From Chloroflexota bacterium (GTDB taxonomy: Bacteria > Chloroflexota > Anaerolineae > Anaerolineales > DRMV01), in contig JAADEP010000063.1 of NCBI GenBank assembly GCA_013153335.1, positions 1 to 9,927 on the forward strand: DNA of 9,927 bases, in the 5' to 3' direction. The notes under the pieces are model-generated. The model saw only the letters and a list, made by a program, of their open reading frames with translations, had not been told where the DNA came from and ran no database searches. A program made the position numbers and the translations under genes. Positions 1 through 5,991 of the stretch are shown here, piece after piece (position 1 is the first letter of the stretch; every line of letters begins with the position of its first letter).

Positions 1-1019
1 AGCTTGAACGCGGCGCGCACCCAATCCACCAAACGCCGCAAGCCTTCTTCAAAGGGCACGCGCGGCCGCCATCCGAGCTCGCGTTGGGCCTTGCGGATGT
101 CGCTGATGTAGACCCGTTGGTCGCCCGGGCGCCACGGGCCATAGCGTACCGGGATCTTACGGCCAAGGATGCGCTCCAGCACGGGCCCGAATTCGGCCCA
201 AATGGCGACCGCGTTCTCGGGCCCACCGCCGATGTTGTAGACCTCGCCCGCGGCGACGTCGATGCGCGCGACGGCCGCGTCGAACACGTCCAATAGATCA
301 TCAATGTAAAGCACATCGCGCACTTGTTTGCCATCACCGTAGATGGTGATCGGTTTACCCGTGAGTGCGGCGATCACGAACCACGCGACCCAGCCCTGGT
401 CTTCGATGCCCCATTGCCGCGGGCCATAAATGCAGCTTTGGCGAAAGACCACGGTGCGCAGGCCGTAAATGCGCGCGTAATCACGCACGTATTGGTCACC
501 CGCGCCCTTGGAGCAGCCGTACGGGGAATGAAAATCTAAGGGCTGGGTTTCGGGCACACCGTACGGGAGGTCCGCGTAACGGTACCGGGTCGGCTCTTCG
601 ACAATGGCCACGTCTTCCATACCACCGTAAACCTTGTTGGTCGAGCTATATAGCACAATAGGCGGACGGGGAGCCAAGCGGGCAGCTTCTAAGACGTTGA
701 ACGTGCCCAACGCGTTGACTTCAAAATCCAGCCGGGGATGCGCGACCGAGGTGGTCACCGCGACCTGAGCTGCCAGGTGGACTACCACGTCCGCGTCGCG
801 CACGGTGGCTGTCAATAAGCTCGCATCCCGGACATCGCCCACGACCACTCGCAGCCGGTCGGTCCCAAAGGTTTCTTGCAGCCAATGGATGTTTTCTTCG
901 GCTCCCTGACGCGAGAGGTTGTCATACACGGTCACGTGTTCACCACGTTGCAGCAGCCGGGCCGCGTAGTTGGACCCGATAAAACCCGCGCCGCCAGTGA
1001 GCACGTAGTGCTTGCTCAT
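1..1019 (-). CDS. CDP-paratose 2-epimerase family SDR protein (RfbE/Tyv-like), C-terminal end cut by window edge
   Basis: I translated the minus strand from ATG at 1019 and it stays open to base 1, giving 339 residues. The known CDP-tyvelose epimerases are about this long, so only a few C-terminal residues should be missing. An N-terminal NAD-binding GGAGFIG lies at residues 9-15. The SDR catalytic pair is Y167/K171 in SPYGCSK. Other stretches match the RfbE/Tyv subfamily as I recall it: DNLSRQGAEENIHWL, YSSTNKVYGG, YGPRQWGIEDQGWVAWF and YGDGKQVRDVLY. Family role: NAD-dependent C2 epimerisation of a nucleotide-activated dideoxysugar in the cytoplasm for surface glycans. The substrate here is inferred; other NDP-sugar epimerase activities are possible. 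The start overlaps the stop of the upstream membrane-protein gene by 4 bp (ATGA), with GGGAGG 9 nt upstream, so translation is probably coupled. Confidence 0.85.
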   Translation of the reverse strand, partial: MSKHYVLTGGAGFIGSNYAARLLQRGEHVTVYDNLSRQGAEENIHWLQETFGTDRLRVVVGDVRDASLLTATVRDADVVVHLAAQVAVTTSVAHPRLDFEVNALGTFNVLEAARLAPRPPIVLYSSTNKVYGGMEDVAIVEEPTRYRYADLPYGVPETQPLDFHSPYGCSKGAGDQYVRDYARIYGLRTVVFRQSCIYGPRQWGIEDQGWVAWFVIAALTGKPITIYGDGKQVRDVLYIDDLLDVFDAAVARIDVAAGEVYNIGGGPENAVAIWAEFGPVLERILGRKIPVRYGPWRPGDQRVYISDIRKAQRELGWRPRVPFEEGLRRLVDWVRAAFK

Positions 1020-2008
1020 GATTGCCCGCCTCCCGATGACGAGGTTGGATGGGGCGTTTGGACCGCTCGCCAGGCCGCGCGCCAGTGCTCCCAAGACCAG
1101 CCCAGCCGGGCCAGGGCGAGAATCCCCAAGGCCACGGTTAGCGCGAGGTATAGGGCATGTTGCACCAGCGCGAAGGCCAGCGCGGTCGCCCGGGGAACGC
1201 CCAGGGCGGTCAACGCCGCGACCGCAGCCGCCTCGTATACGCCTACATACCCTGGCGCCGAAGGTATGGCGATGCCTAAAGTGCTCACGCTCATGGCCCA
1301 AAGGACGTCGGGCCAAGCCAGCCCGGGCGCAAAATCGGCCAATAACGCCTGGTAGTATAGTGCGAGCAAGGCCCAAGTCAGGATCTTACCCAGCACGAAT
1401 ATCGTGAGCCCGCGAGGCGTCACAAGCGCAGCCGCTGCTTGCACCTCGGCCCAGACGCGCGGCCAGCGGCGAAGCCAACGCGCGCCCCAGCGCGGGGCGA
1501 GGACCAGCGCGAGCACGATCCCCATCAAGCCGAGGGTGACCCCGACCAGACCGCGAATCAACGACGGGGAGCCTGCCTGGGTCGGCCATAAGCTGAGGGC
1601 CAGCACGAGCAACAGTAGCGCGTCGGTCATGCGGGATAAGGCCACGCTCGCCATCCCTCGCCCCCAAGAGACCCCCGCGGTTCGGTGCACAACCCACACG
1701 CGCAGAGCTTCGCCCAGGCGAAAGGGCAAGAGGTTGTTGGCCAGAAAACCGATTTGCAAGGCCCAAAACGCGTCTCGCAGCGGCACATTGGGGCCCAACA
1801 ACGCGCGCCACGCCCACGCGCGCGCGAGCATTGCCAGCAGAAACCACCCAGCCGCACGTGCGAGGGCGGCGCCCGAGGCTCGGTGCAAGGCCTCGCGCAG
1901 CGCGGCCACATCGACCCAAGCCAACACCAAGGCCAACGCAGCCGCGCTGATCAGCATGCCCAGCAGCGCGCGACGTCCGTTTGGGCGGGCCGAGGTCTTA
2001 GCGGGCAC
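1016..2008 (-). CDS. YbhN/LPG-synthase transmembrane family protein (flippase-like)
   Basis: A 330-residue, highly hydrophobic protein with roughly seven to eight membrane segments (about residues 15-31, 52-68, 83-100, 130-141, 153-171, 202-222, 239-261 and 273-299). Two signatures place it in the lysylphosphatidylglycerol synthase TM / UPF0104 (YbhN, AglD-like) family: NNLLPFRLGEALR near residues 91-103, and PSAPGYVGVYE near 249-259. Such proteins are integral inner-membrane proteins linked to lipid or polyprenyl-sugar handling; the actual substrate is unknown. I prefer the GTG start at 2008 because GGAGG lies 6 nt upstream. An in-frame ATG at 2059 would add 17 residues without membrane character and overlap panE by 62 bp, against 11 bp for the GTG. 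Its stop overlaps the epimerase start, which suggests the two act together in surface-glycan or glycolipid synthesis. Confidence 0.85.
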   Translation of the reverse strand: MPAKTSARPNGRRALLGMLISAAALALVLAWVDVAALREALHRASGAALARAAGWFLLAMLARAWAWRALLGPNVPLRDAFWALQIGFLANNLLPFRLGEALRVWVVHRTAGVSWGRGMASVALSRMTDALLLLVLALSLWPTQAGSPSLIRGLVGVTLGLMGIVLALVLAPRWGARWLRRWPRVWAEVQAAAALVTPRGLTIFVLGKILTWALLALYYQALLADFAPGLAWPDVLWAMSVSTLGIAIPSAPGYVGVYEAAAVAALTALGVPRATALAFALVQHALYLALTVALGILALARLGWSWEHWRAAWRAVQTPHPTSSSGGGQS

Positions 2009-3050
2009 GAGCCGCCTCCCAAAGCCGAAGCAAGGCTTGCGGCCGGCCTCGAAATTCATTCGGGTCGCGACGCCCTTGCGCCAGGTCGTGCACCAGGTCG
2101 GTCAGCAATTGGTTCGTGACCGCGGGGATGTCCAGCAAAGCCGCGTGCCGAACGACCGCGCCGTTGAGCACGTCGACTTCGGTTTGGGTCCGGCCTGCGT
2201 GCAGGTCTTGGTGGATGGACGGCCATTTCTCGCCGCGACCGCCGCCAATGGCCCGAGCCAAGATGGGCCGGGCCATCCAGCTGGGCAACGCGCGCATCCC
2301 CCAGGCCAGCGCGCGCGTGGGCACGCCGGGCAGGTCGACCAGCGGCAGTCCGAGCCCGCGGATGACGGCCAGAGCCTCGCGCACTTGGGCTCGTTCCAGC
2401 TGAAAGAGCCCCGGGTGCGCGTAAATTTGCGCGGGCCGCATATCCAAAATCGCAGAGGTCGCGTTGCCCAGCAGGTTCGCGAGCAATTTGGACCATTTGA
2501 GCGCGCGCCCGTCCGCATAAAGCTGCACCTTGGCCCCACCGCGACGGAACCACGCGGCAATGTCCGCGGCACGCGCGTGGGTGGTGGCCAAGCCAATGCC
2601 GCGGCGCAAGCTCTCGACCACGCCATACCCCGCGCGCACCCGTCGCACCGGTGTGGTCACAGTCCCGGGGAGTACATGGCCCGGCCCAAAGGCCGCGCGC
2701 AAGGCTTCGGTGCTGCCCACGCCGTTGAGCAAATCCACCACTGGGGTGAAAGCCACGGTGACCGCGCGCAGGGCCTCCATCACCGCGGGCAGGTGATAGG
2801 CTTTCACCGTGAGGAAGGTCGCGGCATAAGGCCCGGCCGCGTTCGCCTCGTCGGGTGAGGTCACCACCGAAAACGCGTCGGGCGCCAAAGCGATGGGGCG
2901 CGGCAGACCTTCAACACGCAGGCCGTGCGTGCGCAAGATCTGGGCCGAGCGCGGGCGGGCCCATAAGACAATCTGCTGGCCGCTTTGGGCCAGCAAACCC
3001 GCGATGTAGGTGCCAATGGCACCGGGGCCAACGATCAATACCCGGGGCAT
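1998..3050 (-). CDS. panE: Ketopantoate reductase family protein (PanE/ApbA, 2-dehydropantoate 2-reductase)
   Basis: 350 residues, slightly longer than the family norm of about 300. An N-terminal NADPH-binding Rossmann motif GPGAIG lies at residues 8-13, followed by the LNGVG loop with N109. The C-terminal helical domain carries the catalytic lysine region KWSKLLANLLGN (K188, N192) and PSIHQD...TEVD with S278 and E291. These equal the E. coli PanE residues K176, N180, S244 and E256 by recalled alignment, so the active site looks intact. Expected reaction: NADPH-dependent reduction of 2-dehydropantoate to pantoate for coenzyme A synthesis. Paralogs of this family act on other 2-oxo acids and no other pan genes are nearby, so the physiological substrate is inferred. 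I chose ATG 3050 (GAGG 6 nt upstream) over an in-frame TTG at 3062, which has no ribosome site. The 3' end overlaps the membrane-protein gene. Confidence 0.85.
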   Translation of the reverse strand: MPRVLIVGPGAIGTYIAGLLAQSGQQIVLWARPRSAQILRTHGLRVEGLPRPIALAPDAFSVVTSPDEANAAGPYAATFLTVKAYHLPAVMEALRAVTVAFTPVVDLLNGVGSTEALRAAFGPGHVLPGTVTTPVRRVRAGYGVVESLRRGIGLATTHARAADIAAWFRRGGAKVQLYADGRALKWSKLLANLLGNATSAILDMRPAQIYAHPGLFQLERAQVREALAVIRGLGLPLVDLPGVPTRALAWGMRALPSWMARPILARAIGGGRGEKWPSIHQDLHAGRTQTEVDVLNGAVVRHAALLDIPAVTNQLLTDLVHDLAQGRRDPNEFRGRPQALLRLWEAARAR

Positions 3051-3079
3051 GACGCGCCTCAAAGGACAAAGTTGGGCTC

Positions 3080-3088
3080 ATTATAGCA
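3080..3088 (-). promoter_or_regulatory. Extended -10 promoter for the panE-led operon
   Basis: The minus strand reads TGCTATAAT, a perfect extended -10 (TGnTATAAT), in otherwise GC-rich DNA. No recognisable -35 lies 16-18 bp upstream, as is common for extended -10 promoters. The hexamer contains the TAA stop of the Nudix gene (3083-3081). The predicted start near 3073 leaves a leader of about 23 nt containing the GAGG ribosome site of panE. This suggests that panE, the membrane protein and the epimerase can be transcribed independently of the Nudix gene. Confidence 0.5.
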
Positions 3089-3626
3089 TGGGGACTTCGC
3101 CGCGGCCTGGCGCATGGCGCGGGCGCGCGTGACGCTCCAGGATTGTGCGGGTCGATCGGAACGCCAACGGCGGCAACGCGTCCAGGGAAAAGAAGCGAGC
3201 ATCGGCCGCGTCGTCCTGCCCGCGGGGGATGCCGGCTTTGACATAGCCTCGGTAAACCAATAGCAGATCCGCACCCTTGGGATGTTCGCGGCCGCTCAAC
3301 ACATCGAGCAACGGGCCCAGCGTGACCTCGAGCCCGGTCTCTTCGCGGCATTCCCGCTGCGCAGCCTCGCGCGGGTCTTCGTGGGCATTGAGAAAACCCG
3401 CGGGCAGGGTCCAACGCCCTTGCGCGGGCGGATGCCGACGCTGGACCAGCAACACCCGGCCCGCGTGGTCTTGAATCAGCACCGCGACCGCGACTTTGGG
3501 ATCAGGGAAGAACATCCAACCACAGCGCGGACATACCGGTCGCACAGTCCCGTGCACCTCACGGGGAACCAAAGGCGTGCCGCAACGCAAGCAAAAGCGC
3601 GCTTCTGAGGCCATGGGCAAGCTCAC
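3081..3626 (-). CDS. Zinc-ribbon Nudix hydrolase
   Basis: 181 residues. An N-terminal zinc ribbon is formed by C12-x2-C15 and C32-x2-C35. A full Nudix box follows at residues 77-99 (G77-x5-E83-x7-R91-E92-C-x-E95-E96-T-G98-L), so the Mg-binding and catalytic residues are intact. The family hydrolyses nucleoside diphosphates linked to another moiety. The zinc ribbon recalls NudC-type NADH pyrophosphatases, but the SQPWPFPxS motif downstream of the box is absent and the protein is shorter, so I do not call it NudC. It could be an ADP-ribose, NUDIX-type sanitising or coenzyme pyrophosphatase. The start is GTG at 3626, with GGGAGG 7 nt upstream. An in-frame ATG at 3614 also has a weaker GGTGAG site. 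The gene is divergent from xdhC, with a shared 122-bp control region. Confidence 0.88.
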   Translation of the reverse strand: MSLPMASEARFCLRCGTPLVPREVHGTVRPVCPRCGWMFFPDPKVAVAVLIQDHAGRVLLVQRRHPPAQGRWTLPAGFLNAHEDPREAAQRECREETGLEVTLGPLLDVLSGREHPKGADLLLVYRGYVKAGIPRGQDDAADARFFSLDALPPLAFRSTRTILERHARPRHAPGRGEVPML

Positions 3627-3658
3627 CCTTCATCCTCCCAGGTGATGCGGTTTGGGCT

Positions 3659-3672
3659 GAGCCCGCGGGCTC
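3659..3672. promoter_or_regulatory. Perfect 14-bp palindrome, candidate operator
   Basis: GAGCCCGCGGGCTC is identical to its own reverse complement. It lies in the -35 region of the rightward extended -10 (about -34 to -21) and just downstream of the predicted start of the leftward Nudix transcript. A dimeric regulator bound here could affect both directions. No regulator gene is seen in the window, and GC palindromes arise by chance fairly often in such DNA, so this remains a candidate. Confidence 0.35.
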
Positions 3673-3677
3673 TGAAC

Positions 3678-3686
3678 TGCTATAAT
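3678..3686 (+). promoter_or_regulatory. Extended -10 promoter for xdhC
   Basis: TGCTATAAT, a perfect extended -10, is identical to the element in front of panE on the other strand. The nearest -35-like word, TTGGGC at 3652-3657, is 23 bp away, too far for a normal spacer. The predicted transcription start near 3693 gives a leader of about 56 nt before the xdhC ATG at 3749. Confidence 0.55.
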
Positions 3687-3690
3687 AACA
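3682..3690 (-). promoter_or_regulatory. Extended -10-like element for the Nudix gene
   Basis: The minus strand reads TGTTATTAT, which fits TGnTATAAT with one mismatch, and it overlaps the rightward -10. Together they form the near-palindrome TGCTATAATAACAGCA at 3678-3693. The predicted leftward start near 3675 gives a leader of about 49 nt before GTG 3626. Weaker than the rightward element. Confidence 0.4.
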
Positions 3691-3748
3691 GCACCCCCAG
3701 GGATTCGGTTCGATTGCCCCGTAGCTCGCGAGATTAGGATAACCCCTC

Positions 3749-4600
3749 ATGGTCGATCCCCAAGAGACGCGCGCGTTTTTGCAGGCGCTGCAGAAAGCCG
3801 TCGAGACGGGTGAGCCCGTCGCGTTGTGCATGGTCATCGAAGCCCAGGGTTCGGTGCCCCGCCGGGCCGGCAGCAAAATGTTGGTGTTTGCGGATGGTCG
3901 GATCGTGGGCACGGTCGGCGGGGGCGAAACCGAGCGCCGCGTCATCCAGGCGGCTCGCGAAGCTCTCGAAGACGGCCAGCCCCGGGTGGAAACCTATCGT
4001 TTGGTCGACCCAGCCCGCGGCGACCCGGGCGTGTGCGGAGGACAGATGCGGGTGTACATCGAGCCCATCCTGCCCCCGCCTCAGATCCTGATCGTAGGGG
4101 CCGGCCACGTGGGTAAAGCCGTGGCCGAGTTGGCCCATTGGTTGGGCTTCCGGGTGCTGGTCACCGATGACCGCCCCGATGCCTGCTCCGCTGAGGCCTT
4201 CCCTGAGGCCGAAGCGTGCGTGCTTGCCGATCCCAAGGAGATCCCCCAACGGATTTCGATCACGCCCCAGACTTTTGTGGTGCTGGTCACGCGTGGCTCG
4301 CCGGTCGATGTTGAGGCCTTGCCCGGCTTGCTGCAGAGCCCGGCTCGGTATATCGGCGTGATCGGCTCGCGACGCCGCTGGCTCACCACCGCGAAGGCCT
4401 TGCGTGAACAAGGGGTGCCAGAAGAAGCGCTGGCCCGGGTACGCACCCCTATCGGCCTGGATATTGGTGCGGAGACGCCCAAGGAAATCGCGTTGAGCAT
4501 CCTGGCCGAAATCGTGGCCGAACTGCACGGACGTCGCTCGAAGAAACCGGCTGGGCCTCGATCTCCCCGCGCCCGTGGGTCGACGGAGGCAACGGCATGA
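3749..4600 (+). CDS. XdhC/CoxI-family protein (molybdenum hydroxylase maturation factor)
   Basis: 283 residues with the two-part XdhC architecture. The N-terminal XdhC/CoxI domain carries GSVPRRAGSKM (34-44), GTVGGGE (54-60) and CGGQM with C96. The C-terminal Rossmann domain carries GAGHVG (117-122), YIGVIGSRRR near 205 and TPIGLDIGAET (233-243). Members bind molybdenum cofactor, help sulfurate it and insert it into xanthine-dehydrogenase-type enzymes. No hydroxylase subunit gene is in the window, so its client is unknown. ATG 3749 fits the family N-terminus; the ribosome site is weak (AGGAT about 10 nt upstream). The last about 22 residues are a basic, low-complexity tail. The stop overlaps the ATG of the nitroreductase by 4 bp, which suggests coupled translation. 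Confidence 0.88.
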   Translation: MVDPQETRAFLQALQKAVETGEPVALCMVIEAQGSVPRRAGSKMLVFADGRIVGTVGGGETERRVIQAAREALEDGQPRVETYRLVDPARGDPGVCGGQMRVYIEPILPPPQILIVGAGHVGKAVAELAHWLGFRVLVTDDRPDACSAEAFPEAEACVLADPKEIPQRISITPQTFVVLVTRGSPVDVEALPGLLQSPARYIGVIGSRRRWLTTAKALREQGVPEEALARVRTPIGLDIGAETPKEIALSILAEIVAELHGRRSKKPAGPRSPRARGSTEATA

Positions 4601-5214
4601 CCCCATCTCGCGAAGCCTGGCACGCGTTCTTGCGATCCCGGCGGTCGGTGCGGCGCTTTGCGCCTCGCCCGGTGCCGCGCGAAGTACTCACGCGCGTGCT
4701 CGATACCGCGCGTTGGGCTCCGTCGGCCCACAACCGGCAACCCTGGCGCTTTGTGGTGCTCGAGGCCGAAGGCGCGGCCCGCCGAGCCCTGGCTCAGGCT
4801 ATGGCCGACGCGTTCCGTCGCGATTTGGAGGCCGATGGGCTGCCCGAAGCCGAAATCGCGGCCCGGGTGCAGCGCGCGCGGCAGCGCTTGCTCGAGGCGC
4901 CGGTGGCCGTGCTCTTGGCCGCGGATCGAGCGACAATGGACCCCTACCCGGACGAGCGTCGCCGTCAGGCGGAATACACTATGCTCATCCAGAGCGCCGC
5001 GTTGGCCGGGCTGCAGCTCTTGCTCGCGGCCCACGCGGAAGGCCTGGCCGGCGTCTGGACGTGTGGCCCGCTTTTTGTGCCTGACCTCGTTCGGCAGGTG
5101 CTCGACCTGCCCGCGACCTGGGAACCGCAGGCGATGTTCTACTTGGGGTACCCGGCCCGTATTCCGCCCCCGCCCCCACGCCTGCCCTTGGACGCACTGG
5201 TGCAATGGCGCTGA
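4597..5214 (+). CDS. Nitroreductase-family flavoprotein resembling the FbiB C-terminal domain
   Basis: 205 residues, one nitroreductase domain. The FMN-binding RSRRSVRRF lies at 13-21 and WAPSAHNRQPWRF at 40-52. The middle (RRDLEADGLPEAEIAARVQRA) and the C-terminal half (YTMLIQSAALAGLQLLL, WEPQAMFYLGYPA) resemble, from memory, the C-terminal domain of mycobacterial FbiB, the FMN-dependent reductase of dehydro-F420-0 in coenzyme F420 synthesis. The N-terminal gamma-glutamyl ligase domain (CofE) is absent. Plausible roles are F420 maturation or a general NAD(P)H/F420-dependent nitro or ene reduction; the family assignment is firm, the F420 role is inference. ATG 4597 has GGAGG at 4585-4589, 7 nt upstream inside xdhC, and overlaps the xdhC stop. 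Confidence 0.85.
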   Translation: MTPSREAWHAFLRSRRSVRRFAPRPVPREVLTRVLDTARWAPSAHNRQPWRFVVLEAEGAARRALAQAMADAFRRDLEADGLPEAEIAARVQRARQRLLEAPVAVLLAADRATMDPYPDERRRQAEYTMLIQSAALAGLQLLLAAHAEGLAGVWTCGPLFVPDLVRQVLDLPATWEPQAMFYLGYPARIPPPPPRLPLDALVQWR

Positions 5215-5225
5215 GGCGCGGGCGA

Positions 5226-5241
5226 AGGGCGCATCTGCCCT
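5226..5241 (+). other. Weak hairpin downstream of the nitroreductase gene
   Basis: AGGGC and GCCCT form a 5-bp stem around a 6-nt loop, 12 nt after the nitroreductase stop. The only T run (TTTT, 5252-5255) is 11 nt further on, so it does not look like a good intrinsic terminator. It might slow or partly end transcription before thymidine kinase. Confidence 0.2.
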
Positions 5242-5270
5242 CGAAGAGAAGTTTTGGACGGTCATCCGCG

Positions 5271-5287
5271 CCCACCAAGTAGGTGGG
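5271..5287. repeat. Short inverted repeat in front of the tdk -10
   Basis: CCCACC at 5271-5276 and GGTGGG at 5282-5287 pair perfectly around AAGTA. The repeat ends two bases before the candidate -10 TATACT, so it occupies the promoter spacer. It could be an operator or chance. Confidence 0.3.
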
Positions 5288-5288
5288 G

Positions 5289-5294
5289 TATACT
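5289..5294 (+). promoter_or_regulatory. Candidate -10 for thymidine kinase operon
   Basis: TATACT (5/6 match to TATAAT) stands out in a 120-bp GC-rich gap. A start near 5301 would leave a leader of about 34 nt to ATG 5335. No -35 is seen at the usual spacing (TTGGAC at 5254-5259 is 29 bp away) and the preceding bases are GGGG, not TGn. It may let tdk, hpt and following genes be expressed apart from xdhC. Confidence 0.3.
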
Positions 5295-5334
5295 TGAGGA
5301 CGCCACCCTGGAACCATGCCGAAGGAGGGGTAAG

Positions 5335-5946
5335 ATGTCGTCTTGTTCGCCTGGAGGCCGCATCGAGGTCATTGTTGGCCCTATGTTTAGCGGAAAAACC
5401 GAAGAACTCATCCGCCGCATTCGTCGTGCCGTGATAGCCAAACAAAAAATCCAGGTCTTCAAACCCAGCATTGACACCCGCTACGCAGCCGACAAGCTGA
5501 CCTCCCACAACGGGGATCAATTTCACGCGGTGCCCGTCCCCAATACCCAAGCCATGGCCGAACGCATCGAGCCTGACACGCGGGTCGTAGCTGTGGATGA
5601 GGCCCAGTTCTTCGACTACGAGATCGTCCAGCTGGCCCGCCGCCTGGCCTGCCGCGGGATGCGGGTCATTCTGGCCGGGTTGGACATGGATTTCCGTGGG
5701 GAACCTTTCCCGCCCATGCCCACGCTGATGGCCATCGCGGACCAGGTGGACAAACTGCAAGCGATTTGCATGGTCTGCCGGAACGAGGCCACCCATACCC
5801 AGCGCTTGATCAACGGCCAGCCGGCCAGCTATTACGACCCCATCGTGATGGTCGGCGCGCAAGAGATGTATGAGCCGCGTTGCCGCGCGCACCACGTGGT
5901 GCTTGACCATCCAGCTTTTTCGGATGAGACCGAAGAAGCGCCTTAG
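5335..5946 (+). CDS. tdk: Thymidine kinase, type II (TK1-like)
   Basis: 203 residues, the usual length for bacterial TK1-like enzymes. It phosphorylates thymidine (and deoxyuridine) to the monophosphate with ATP in the cytoplasm. The P-loop GPMFSGKT lies at residues 15-22. DEAQFF at 88-93 contains the Walker B aspartate and catalytic base E89. AGLDMDFRGEPF at 114-125 is a family signature. The structural zinc site is C145, C148, C183 and H186, and the thymidine-binding lasso is near YDPIVMVGAQEMYEPR (167-182). All key residues are present. ATG 5335 has AAGGAGG at 5322-5328 with 6 nt spacing; an in-frame TTG at 5254 would add 27 residues of unrelated leader and is rejected. It lies 45 bp upstream of hpt, so the two probably form a salvage unit. 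Confidence 0.97.
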   Translation: MSSCSPGGRIEVIVGPMFSGKTEELIRRIRRAVIAKQKIQVFKPSIDTRYAADKLTSHNGDQFHAVPVPNTQAMAERIEPDTRVVAVDEAQFFDYEIVQLARRLACRGMRVILAGLDMDFRGEPFPPMPTLMAIADQVDKLQAICMVCRNEATHTQRLINGQPASYYDPIVMVGAQEMYEPRCRAHHVVLDHPAFSDETEEAP

Positions 5947-5991
5947 CGCCAAAAATCTGGGCCGTTGGGGGCCGGGCCCAAAGGAGGAACC

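Noticed and set aside
1404..2858. 484-codon open frame on the plus strand opposite the membrane protein and panE
   Set aside because: Low-complexity A/R/P/Q-rich translation with no motif, antisense to two genes with intact family residues.
3081..3626. Calling the Nudix protein NudC (NADH pyrophosphatase)
   Set aside because: The SQPWPFPxS motif after the Nudix box is missing and the protein is much shorter than NudC.
3700..3740. Stretch with GGTTCGATT and GCCCCGTAGCTC resembling tRNA T-loop and 5' end
   Set aside because: The order is wrong for one tRNA, no matching D-stem (GAGC) or anticodon arm follows, and the T-stem does not pair.
5226..5255. Intrinsic terminator after the nitroreductase gene
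   Set aside because: The stem is only 5 bp and the T run is short and 11 nt away; kept only as a weak hairpin.
5254..5334. In-frame TTG extension of thymidine kinase
   Set aside because: The added 27 residues are not part of the TK fold, while ATG 5335 has a strong GGAGG site; the extension would also cover the promoter region.
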